This document shows positions 57,397-64,000 of a stretch of 64,000 nt of DNA, piece after piece (the first letter of the stretch is position 1; each line of letters opens with the position of its first letter). The translations under genes and the position numbers were made by a program. A model generated the notes under the pieces. That model searched no databases, was not told the origin of the DNA, and saw only the letters and a program-made list of their open reading frames with translations. The DNA comes from Mesorhizobium loti (GTDB lineage Bacteria; Pseudomonadota; Alphaproteobacteria; Rhizobiales; Rhizobiaceae): contig NZ_CP033334.1 in NCBI RefSeq assembly GCF_013170705.1, positions 3,139,501 through 3,203,500 on the forward strand, given 5' to 3'.

Positions 57397-59052
57397 ATGA
57401 CGAAACGGTCCGACATCGATCTTCTGCGCGGCCAGTCCCCCCGCAATCCGTCCCGCGACATCTGGAATGTCGCTGTCGATGAATATGCGCAGGGGTTTCT
57501 CAAGCGCCGCAACCTCCTGAAATACGCGGCACTGCTCGGTCTCACCGGCTTTGCCGCCTCGCAAGGGCTGTTCACGTCGGGGGCTGCCCGCGCGGCCGGG
57601 GCCGGCGGCGGCACGGTGCGCGTCGGGCTCGGCCAGCCGACCAAGGCGATCGACCCGGTTACGGTGACCGATCCGGCCAGCATCGGCGTGATCAGCCAGG
57701 TCGGCGAATATCTGATCCTCGACGACCCCAAGGACGGCGTGCAGCCGAAACTTGCCTTGTCATGGGAGGCCGACGAGACGGCCAAGCGCTGGACCTTCAA
57801 GCTGAGACCCGGGGTGAAATTCCACGATGGCCGCGCGGTGACGGCCAAGGATGTGGTCGCGACATTCGAGCGGCTTGTCGATCCGAGCACCGGCTCCGGG
57901 GCGCTGTCGGCCTATAAGGGCATCCTGTCGAAGGGCGGCGCCAAGCTGGTCGACGACGAGACGGTCGCCTTCGATCTCGACCAGCCCAACAGCAATTTTC
58001 CGTTCTATGTCTCGTCGGACGTGTTCAACGCCGTCATCCTGCCGGCTGATTATGCCGGCGATTTCGAAAAGAATTTCATCGGTACTGGCCCGTTCAAGTT
58101 CGAATCCTTCCGTCCCAAGCAGGGCGCCAGCTTTGTGCGCAATGCCGACTACTGGGGTGACAAGGCGCTGCCGGACCGGGTCGAGATCAAGTTCTTCGAC
58201 GATGAGCAGGCGCAGGTGCTGGCGTTGCAGGCGGGCCAGCTCGACGTCATCCCCTCCACCACGCGGCTGGAGCTGGCGATCGAAGGCAATCCTAACTTCA
58301 AGCTGCTCAGCGTGCAGGCAAGCTCGCATGACGAAGTGCATCTGCGGACCGACCAGGCGCCGTTCACCGACAAGCGCGTGCGCCGCGCGCTGGCGCTCAC
58401 CATCGACCGCGAGGCCGTGGTCAAGGGCTTGCTGAAGGGCCGCGCCATCGTCGGCAACGACACTCCGTTCGCGCCGATCTTCCCCTCGGCCGATCCCTCC
58501 GTGCCGCAGCGCAAGCAGGACATCGAGGAGGCCAAGCGGCTGCTTGGCGAGGCCGGCGTGCCCAACGGCTTCGAGGTGACGCTCACCACCGAGCGCGCCT
58601 ACGACATTCCCGACTATGCGGTGCTGATCCAGAATTTCGCCAAGAAGGCCGGCATCGACATCAAGCTCAACGTGCTGCCGCAGGATGCCTATTACGGCTC
58701 GGCGACATTCGGCAGCTCGCCATGGCTGGATTCCAATCTCGGCATCACCGATTTCGGCCATCGCGGCACGCCCGACATCTTCCTCAACGCGACGCTGAAG
58801 AGTTCGGGCGCCTGGAACGCGGCGCATTTCAACAGCCCGGACTACGATGCCCTGCTGGTCGACTACGGCAAGGCGCGCGACCTGCAGGCGCAGCGCGTGG
58901 CAGCCGGCAAGATCCAGACCCTGCTGCTCGACGAGACGCCGCTGATCATCGGCTATTTCTCGCAATACAGCCGCATCGTCTCCTCGAAGGTCGAAGGCGT
59001 GCGCTTCACCGCGATCTCGCACCTGCTGCTCGACAAGGTGTCGTTCGTTTGA
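57397..59052 (+). CDS. ABC transporter substrate-binding protein, family 5, Tat-exported
   Basis: The 551-residue protein starts with a long N-terminus and a twin-arginine signal (KRRNLLKYAALLGLTG near residue 38), then the peptide/nickel-type binding-protein fold: RPGVKFHDGRAVTAKDVVATFERL, DLDQPNSNFPFYVSSDVF and the C-terminal ALTIDREAVVKGLLKG. It captures a ligand for the permeases encoded directly after it. The length is normal for the DppA/OppA family. The Tat signal indicates export in folded form. The ligand is not predictable. Confidence 0.92.
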   Translation: MTKRSDIDLLRGQSPRNPSRDIWNVAVDEYAQGFLKRRNLLKYAALLGLTGFAASQGLFTSGAARAAGAGGGTVRVGLGQPTKAIDPVTVTDPASIGVISQVGEYLILDDPKDGVQPKLALSWEADETAKRWTFKLRPGVKFHDGRAVTAKDVVATFERLVDPSTGSGALSAYKGILSKGGAKLVDDETVAFDLDQPNSNFPFYVSSDVFNAVILPADYAGDFEKNFIGTGPFKFESFRPKQGASFVRNADYWGDKALPDRVEIKFFDDEQAQVLALQAGQLDVIPSTTRLELAIEGNPNFKLLSVQASSHDEVHLRTDQAPFTDKRVRRALALTIDREAVVKGLLKGRAIVGNDTPFAPIFPSADPSVPQRKQDIEEAKRLLGEAGVPNGFEVTLTTERAYDIPDYAVLIQNFAKKAGIDIKLNVLPQDAYYGSATFGSSPWLDSNLGITDFGHRGTPDIFLNATLKSSGAWNAAHFNSPDYDALLVDYGKARDLQAQRVAAGKIQTLLLDETPLIIGYFSQYSRIVSSKVEGVRFTAISHLLLDKVSFV

Positions 59053-59066
59053 ACGGCACCGTTTCG

Positions 59067-60026
59067 ATGGCGATCGTCCGGCCGCTGGCGGCACGCGCGG
59101 GCTCGCTGCTGTTGACGCTGTGGCTGGTCAGCGCGCTGGTCTTCCTCGCCGGGCAGGTGCTGCCCGGCGATGTCGGCCGCGTCATGCTCGGACCGTTCGC
59201 CGATGCGCAGGCGGTCGCCGAACTCAATCGCAAGCTCGGCACCGACCAGCCGATCCTTGCCCAATACTGGCACTGGTTCAGCCGGGCTATTTCAGGGGAT
59301 TTCGGCGACTCGCTGTCGATGCGCGCGCCGGTGGCGCCGTTCGTTGTGTCGAGCATCAAGAATTCCGCCGCACTGGCCGGCGTCGTGCTTTTGTTCCTGG
59401 TGCCGATCGGCATCGGCGCCGGCGTCGTCGCGGGCCTGCGCTCGGGGAGCCTTGCCGACCGTCTGATCGTGCTGACCGGCGTTTCGCTCTCGATCGTGCC
59501 GGACTTCGTCTCCGGCCTGCTGTTGCTGATGGTCTTCGGCCTGTGGCTGGCCTGGTTTCCGATCACAGGTGCGGCGCCGGACGGGGCCGGCTTCTGGACG
59601 TCCAGCTACCATCTCATCCTGCCGGCGCTGCCGCTGGTGCTGAACCTCATCGGCTATGTCGCGCGCATGACCAGGGCAGGGGTGATCGAGGCCCGCGCGG
59701 CGGACTATACGCGCACCGCGATCCTCAAGGGCCTGAGCCCGTCGCAAGTGCTGTTCAAGCATGTGCTGCGCAACGCGCTGGTGCCGACGGTGGCCGTCAT
59801 CGCCACGCAGAGCGGCTTCCTGCTCGGCGGGCTGGTGGTGATCGAGGCGCTGTTCGGCATACAGGGGCTCGGCAACCTCGTGCTGAGCGCGGCCAAGGCG
59901 CGCGACTTCCCGATGCTCGAGGCCGGCGTGCTGGTGATGGCGACGATTTTCGTGTCGACGGCGGCGATCGGTGATCTCCTGCAGGCGCTGCTTGATCCGC
60001 GCCAGCGCCGCCGGAACGCGCCATGA
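59067..60026 (+). CDS. ABC transporter permease (DppB family)
   Basis: The 319-residue inner-membrane protein has five or six hydrophobic helices and the DppB-type motif: VFLAGQVLPGD near the start, IEARAADYTRTAILKGLSPSQVLFKHVLRNALVP and the EAxLFGIQGLG region. ATG at 59067 is used, but a TTG at 59049 overlapping the previous stop, with AAGGTG upstream, could be the true start. The reading frame ends overlapping the next permease (ATGA). Confidence 0.92.
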   Translation: MAIVRPLAARAGSLLLTLWLVSALVFLAGQVLPGDVGRVMLGPFADAQAVAELNRKLGTDQPILAQYWHWFSRAISGDFGDSLSMRAPVAPFVVSSIKNSAALAGVVLLFLVPIGIGAGVVAGLRSGSLADRLIVLTGVSLSIVPDFVSGLLLLMVFGLWLAWFPITGAAPDGAGFWTSSYHLILPALPLVLNLIGYVARMTRAGVIEARAADYTRTAILKGLSPSQVLFKHVLRNALVPTVAVIATQSGFLLGGLVVIEALFGIQGLGNLVLSAAKARDFPMLEAGVLVMATIFVSTAAIGDLLQALLDPRQRRRNAP

Positions 60027-60904
60027 CCGATCTCGCGCAGTCTCCCGTGCGCAGCGACATCAGGCTTTCCTGGATCGGCCGGCTGCGTGGTCTTGTGCCT
60101 GACGTGGCGCCTTCGACCCTGGTCGGCTCGGTGGTGCTTCTGTTCTGGGTCGCCTGCGCGCTGTTCGGTGCGCGGTTCGTGCCGTTCGACCCCTATGCCG
60201 AGGATTTCCTCTCGATGATGACGCCGCCCGACGCGGTGCATTGGTTCGGCACCGACCAGCTTGGGCGCGACGTGCTTTCACGCATCATCGTCGGCTCGCG
60301 CGACATCCTGCTGGTGGCGCCGCTGGCGACACTGGCCGGCGTCACGGCGGGCAGCATCATCGGGCTGGTGCTCGGCACCTTTGGCGGCCTGGTCGATGCC
60401 GTCGGCGCGCGGCTGCTCGACGCCGTCATGTCGCTGCCCTTCATCGTGCTGGTGACGATGGCGCTGGTGGCGATCGGCCCGTCCAACCTCACCGTCATCC
60501 TGGTGATCGGCCTTGCCTATGCGCCGCTGGTGGCGCGCACGGTGCGCACCGCAGCGCGCGAACAGCGCGAGCGCGACTATGTCAGCGCCGCGCGGCTCGC
60601 CGGCGAAGGACGGCTGGCCATCATGTTCCTGGAAATCCTGCCCAATGTGCGGGAAACCATCCTCATCGAGCTGATCACCCGGCTCGGCTATGCTTTCTTC
60701 TCGATCGCGACGCTGAGCTTCCTCGGCCTCGGCATCCAGCCGCCATCGGCCGACTGGGGGCTGGCGATCGCCGACGGCTACGGCTTCCTCACCGGCGGCA
60801 AATGGTGGGTGGTGGTGTTCAATTCAGCCGCCATCATCTCGCTGGTGATGGCCACCAACCTCATCGCGCAAAGCATCGGCGCCTTCGAGAACAACGACAA
60901 GTAA
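60023..60904 (+). CDS. ABC transporter permease (DppC family)
   Basis: The 293-residue membrane protein has six hydrophobic segments, the DppC-like PYAEDFLSMMTPPDAVHWFGTDQLGRDVLSR region at about 55 and the coupling motif VSAARLAGEGRLAIMFLEILPN near 190. It pairs with the previous permease in the importer. Overlap of the ATG with the prior stop shows translational coupling. It ends 10 bases before the convergent response regulator. Confidence 0.93.
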   Translation: MTDLAQSPVRSDIRLSWIGRLRGLVPDVAPSTLVGSVVLLFWVACALFGARFVPFDPYAEDFLSMMTPPDAVHWFGTDQLGRDVLSRIIVGSRDILLVAPLATLAGVTAGSIIGLVLGTFGGLVDAVGARLLDAVMSLPFIVLVTMALVAIGPSNLTVILVIGLAYAPLVARTVRTAAREQRERDYVSAARLAGEGRLAIMFLEILPNVRETILIELITRLGYAFFSIATLSFLGLGIQPPSADWGLAIADGYGFLTGGKWWVVVFNSAAIISLVMATNLIAQSIGAFENNDK

Positions 60905-60914
60905 GTCGTGGAGC

Positions 60915-61283
60915 CTAGCCGAGCAGGCCCTGGATGGTGGCCGCAACCGCCGCGGCCGCATAGGGCTTGGGTAGAAAGACGCCACCGCTCGGCATCGCGT
61001 CCCGCGCCGGCTGTTGCTTGCCGGAGGTGACGATGATCTTGACCGGGGGCCAGCGGTCTCGCACGGCGGCGGACAGGCGCAGCCCGTCCATGGAGCCGGG
61101 CATGTCGATGTCGGTGAACAGGATGCGGATGTCCTGATGGACTTCCAGCAGGCTGATCGCCTGGTCCGCATTGCTGGCTTCGAGCACGTCATACCCCGCC
61201 TCGCGCAGTTCGTCGGCGATGGCGAACAGCAGAAAGGCTTCGTCTTCGACGACGAGGACGGTGACGGGGCTCTGAGTGATCAT
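60915..61283 (-). CDS. single-domain response regulator
   Basis: The 122-residue protein is a lone receiver domain. Acidic pocket residues are in VVEDEAF, the phospho-acceptor Asp58 is in FTDIDMPG, the conserved Ser is in IVTSGKQQ and the Lys in LPKPYAA. No DNA-binding output is present, so it probably passes phosphate on or modulates its partner. It lies 16 bases downstream of the histidine kinase gene on the same strand, so they form an operon. Confidence 0.92.
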   Translation of the reverse strand: MITQSPVTVLVVEDEAFLLFAIADELREAGYDVLEASNADQAISLLEVHQDIRILFTDIDMPGSMDGLRLSAAVRDRWPPVKIIVTSGKQQPARDAMPSGGVFLPKPYAAAAVAATIQGLLG

Positions 61284-61299
61284 GGCATGCCCTATGTAG

Positions 61300-63567
61300 T
61301 CAGTACGGTGCTGTCGGCAACTGGGGTGCCGGTGCGTTCAACACACATTCGACGCCGTCGGGGTGGTAGTCGATCCGCACGGTTCCGCCGAAATCGGTGC
61401 CGAAGACCCGCTCGATCAGGAAACGGCCGAAGCCGCGCCGGCTGGGCGGCGTCACCGGCGGACCGCCGCTCTCGCGCCAGCGCCAGATCAGCCTGATGTC
61501 GCTCGGCTTGTCTTGGGATGGCTGCAGCGACCATTCGATCGCCACCTTGCCGTCCGGTGTCGACAGCGCGCCATATTTCAGCGCGTTGGTGGCGAGCTCG
61601 TTGACGGCGAGCGCCAACGTCAGGGCCATCTTGGGATTGATCGGCAGCGCCGGGCCGGAGATCGACATCTGTTCGAGCGGGAAGGTGGCGACGGTGTTGT
61701 CGACCACCTCGCGGATCGAGGCGCTGGTCCAGCGGGTCTTGTTCAGGATGTCATGGGCATTGGCCAGCGCGCGCAGCCGTTCGTTGAAGGTGGCGCTTGC
61801 CGTGGCGATGTCGGTGTTGCGCAGCGTCTGCGAGGCGATGGCCGCGACCATTGCCAGGATGTTCTTGATGCGATGTTCGAGCTCGTGGGTCAGGAGCTCC
61901 TGCCGCGCCTGCGCCTCGCGCCGGTCGGTGACATCCTGCATGACGCCGAACATCTTGACCGGCTTGCCCGTCTCGTCGTGGACGAAATCGATATGGCGCG
62001 ACAGCCAGCGCAGCTCGCCGGTGTCGGGCCGCCTGATGCGGTATTCCACGGCGGGCACAGCGGTGCCCTTCTCGCGCGTTTCCGGGTTGGAGCGGACGTC
62101 CTTGTCGGCGGGAATGACGATGTTTTCCAGCACGGAGATGTGCACGCTGTCGCGCGGCGAAAGCCCCCAGAGACCCCAGAAGCCCTCGGAGCCGACCACG
62201 GTTCCGCTGGCGATGTCGAGTTCGAGGGCCGCGATACCGGCTGCGTTCTGCGACAGCTGCAGGCGGCGCTCGCTCTGCAGCAGGGCCTGGGCCGCCTGCT
62301 TCTGGTCGTCGATATCGGTGTTGGTGCCGATCCAGCGCAGGATGGCGCCGTCGGTATCGCGGATCGGAACGGCGCGCGCGATGAACCAGCGATAGATGCC
62401 GTCATGGCGGCGCAGCCGGAACTCGGTCTCGTAGAATGTGCCGGCGGCCACCGTCTGTTGCCACTTGTCCGAGGCCGCGGCGATGTCGTCGGGGTGCAGG
62501 ATATCGGCCCAGCCATGACCGTCAAGCTCGCCCGGCCTGGCGCCGGAATAATCATAGACACGGGGGTTGAACCAGTCGAGCAACCCCTCCGGCGTGGCTG
62601 TCCAGACGTGGTTGGGCATCGCCTCGGCGAAGGTGCGGAACTGCGTCTCGCTCTGGCGGAGCGCCTGTTCGGCAATCAGCCGGTCGGTGACGTCCACACC
62701 TTGCACGAAGATGCCGAACACCTCGCCCGCGGGGTTGCGCACCGGCTGGTAGACAAGGTCGATGAAGCGGTCTTCGATCGCCGCGCCCGGCGTGCGCTGC
62801 AACTCCGCCTTCAAGGCGTAGCCGATGAATGCCTCGCCGCTGGTGAAGACCTGGTCGAGCAGCTCGAAAAAGCCCTGGCCCTCCACCTCCGGCAAGGCTT
62901 GGCGGATCGGCAGGCCGATGATGTCGCGGTGGCCGACGAGCTGCATGTAGGCGGCATTGGTCAGTTCGACGACATGCTGCGGACCGGACAGCATGGCCAT
63001 GAAGCCCGGCGCCTGTTCGAACATCTGGCGCTGGCGGTCGCGCTCGCCGGCGCGCCAGCGCTCGGCGGCGACCTTGGCGGTCGTCTCGATGACGATGGCG
63101 ATGACGCCGGCCGGCTCGCCGCTTTCGTCGAGCACCGGTGAGTAGTCGAGATCGAGCCAGACCTGCTCGGGCTTGCCGGTACGGTTCAGGGTCAGCACCT
63201 GTTCGCGATAGGCAAGCGTGCCGCCTTTGCCCAGACACACCTTCATGATGTTGTCGTTGAAGTCGGCCACCTCGGGCCAGCCTTCCCGCACTTTCGAGCC
63301 GAGCAATTGCGGATGGCGGCCGCCGGCGAACTCCGAATAGCCGTCATTGTAGATCATGACGCCGTCCTCGCCCCACAGCATGACGATCGGCACCCTGGAG
63401 CGCAGGATCAGCGAGATCGCCGTCTTCAGGCTCTGCGGCCAGCCCCCGATCGGTCCGATCGACGTCGAGGCCCAGTCGAACGCGGCGATCAGGCGGCCAA
63501 GCTCTCCGCCGCCCGACAGGAAAGCGAGGTGAGGATTGCCTACGGTCGCTGTGCTGGTTTGCGGCAT
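61300..63567 (-). CDS. PAS-domain HWE-family sensor histidine kinase
   Basis: The 755-residue protein has three or four PAS domains (about 20-175, 190-310, 315-430, 435-550), for example WFIARAVPIRDTDG and MFGVMQDVTDRREAQ at PAS/PAC ends. The kinase core follows, with the phospho-accepting His in HELEHRIKNILAMVAAIA and the ATP-domain NELATNALKYGALS, and a W-R-E motif (RWRESGGPPV) diagnostic of the HWE family. No membrane segment is present, so it senses cytoplasmic signals such as light, redox or small molecules. HWE kinases in alphaproteobacteria often feed general-stress or phosphorelay pathways, and its partner is the receiver protein encoded next. Confidence 0.92.
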   Translation of the reverse strand: MPQTSTATVGNPHLAFLSGGGELGRLIAAFDWASTSIGPIGGWPQSLKTAISLILRSRVPIVMLWGEDGVMIYNDGYSEFAGGRHPQLLGSKVREGWPEVADFNDNIMKVCLGKGGTLAYREQVLTLNRTGKPEQVWLDLDYSPVLDESGEPAGVIAIVIETTAKVAAERWRAGERDRQRQMFEQAPGFMAMLSGPQHVVELTNAAYMQLVGHRDIIGLPIRQALPEVEGQGFFELLDQVFTSGEAFIGYALKAELQRTPGAAIEDRFIDLVYQPVRNPAGEVFGIFVQGVDVTDRLIAEQALRQSETQFRTFAEAMPNHVWTATPEGLLDWFNPRVYDYSGARPGELDGHGWADILHPDDIAAASDKWQQTVAAGTFYETEFRLRRHDGIYRWFIARAVPIRDTDGAILRWIGTNTDIDDQKQAAQALLQSERRLQLSQNAAGIAALELDIASGTVVGSEGFWGLWGLSPRDSVHISVLENIVIPADKDVRSNPETREKGTAVPAVEYRIRRPDTGELRWLSRHIDFVHDETGKPVKMFGVMQDVTDRREAQARQELLTHELEHRIKNILAMVAAIASQTLRNTDIATASATFNERLRALANAHDILNKTRWTSASIREVVDNTVATFPLEQMSISGPALPINPKMALTLALAVNELATNALKYGALSTPDGKVAIEWSLQPSQDKPSDIRLIWRWRESGGPPVTPPSRRGFGRFLIERVFGTDFGGTVRIDYHPDGVECVLNAPAPQLPTAPY

Positions 63568-63743
63568 GAAGTCCCGGATCGGTCGGCGTTGTTCGAGGGG
63601 TCGATTGTGCTGGCTAACGTGCCGGATTCTGTCGATCGTTCGCTCTATCCCGGGCCGCGCGACATCGCGGCACGGGCGACCGTGGCCATGACAGATAGTA
63701 TTCTGGCGAGACGTGAACCGGCATTTCCTCCCCCGATCGCCAC

Positions 63744-63769
63744 AACCCCGGGACAGGCCCTTAGGTTCC
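63744..63769 (-). promoter_or_regulatory. candidate EcfG-type (general stress) promoter upstream of the kinase
   Basis: On the minus strand GGAAC (63769-63765) is followed, after 17 bases, by GGTT (63747-63744), close to the EcfG consensus GGAAC-N16/17-CGTT. It lies about 180 bases upstream of the kinase ATG at 63567. One base of the second box differs, so it is a weak candidate. Confidence 0.25.
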
Positions 63770-63967
63770 CGGTGCCTGTCGATTTTCCTTCGACAGGGTT
63801 GTCGGATCGAGGAGGGAAAGCCGGCTATTTGATCTAATTTCTTTGCAAGCCGTTAATTCGGCCATGCTGTTAATAAGTTCATTCTAATGCATGTCCACCG
63901 AAACCTCGTGACGGTTTCGGGATAACGATATGCGCGAAACTGATTGGTTTGGCGCGCGGGGTACGCA
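63770..63967. other. upstream region of the right-edge gene
   Basis: The region is AT-rich compared with the genes around it, especially 63830-63890, and carries an inverted repeat CCGAAAC/GTTTCGG at 63898-63904 and 63914-63920 with a nine-base loop. No protein is evident in the 400 bases between the kinase and the new gene. Promoter and leader elements of the edge gene are the likeliest content. Confidence 0.4.
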
Positions 63968-64000
63968 ATGACCAAGAATCTCGGCAATGCACGCTATATG
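63968..64000 (+). CDS. start of a gene cut by the window edge
   Basis: ATG at 63968, eight or so bases after a GGGG run, opens a frame reading MTKNLGNARYM up to the last base. Eleven codons are too few to name it; it lies downstream of an AT-rich leader with a hairpin, so it is probably a real gene start. Confidence 0.4.
   Translation, partial: MTKNLGNARYM

Noticed and set aside
1-64000. tRNA, rRNA, CRISPR arrays, insertion sequences or phage genes
   Set aside because: None was recognised on either strand; the only repeated elements are the palindromic and direct repeats listed.

Overview
The window looks like chromosome from an alphaproteobacterium of the Rhizobiales, most likely Mesorhizobium or a close relative. 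This is inferred from high GC, dense ABC-transporter/dehydrogenase catabolic loci, a HWE-type histidine kinase, a CoxMSL-like molybdenum hydroxylase and palindromic intergenic repeats of the kind common in that group. No rRNA, tRNA, complete insertion sequence, phage or CRISPR array was seen.

Layout. 1-12.2 kb is a catabolic and uptake region: a DUF2520 protein cut by the window edge, an isopropylmalate/tartrate-dehydrogenase-like enzyme, an SDR, an aldehyde dehydrogenase, a LysR regulator, and a five-gene sugar-type ABC operon in which one permease is fused to a strictosidine-synthase/SMP-30-like beta-propeller. 12.4-27.8 kb holds scattered single genes: a small exported protein, a peptide-deformylase homologue lacking key active-site residues, an LLM oxidoreductase, ThuA-like protein, amidase, a lone PhnM, an SDR-ECF sigma pair, a methyltransferase divergent from a GGDEF-EAL protein, an M20 hydrolase and an AHSA1/SRPBCC protein. 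28.0-31.9 kb is a molybdenum hydroxylase operon (FAD, 2Fe-2S and Mo subunits, plus a MoaD-like protein read from a CTG start).

31.9-38.5 kb is a compact defence island: an AvcD-type P-loop/deoxycytidylate deaminase, a tightly linked gene of unknown function, and a convergent single-chain MmeI-like type IIL restriction-modification enzyme. A frameshifted relic of a DOPA-4,5-dioxygenase-family gene lies at its right edge. 38.5-43.1 kb holds a lipoprotein, an ornithine-cyclodeaminase homologue, a second GGDEF-EAL protein and a short PrmC-like methyltransferase.

43.1-52.9 kb contains the most unusual locus: a five-gene minus-strand operon encoding an NRPS-like A-T-TE protein, an NAD-synthase homologue, a glutamine-hydrolysing asparagine-synthase homologue, an acyl-AMP ligase and an acyl carrier protein, with overlapping or nearly abutting junctions. 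Long direct repeats bracket the carrier gene. A P-loop kinase-like gene and an intact DOPA dioxygenase gene stand on the other side. I read it as a small natural-product or surface-modification pathway built around amide-forming activated carboxylates; its product cannot be told from sequence.

53.2-60.9 kb is a peptide/nickel-type ABC uptake system (dual ATPase divergent from a flavin monooxygenase, tandem-DUF427 protein, Tat-exported binding protein and two permeases), probably importing and oxidising an organosulfur or aminocarboxylate-type compound. 60.9-63.6 kb is a response regulator/HWE kinase pair. A new gene begins at the right edge.
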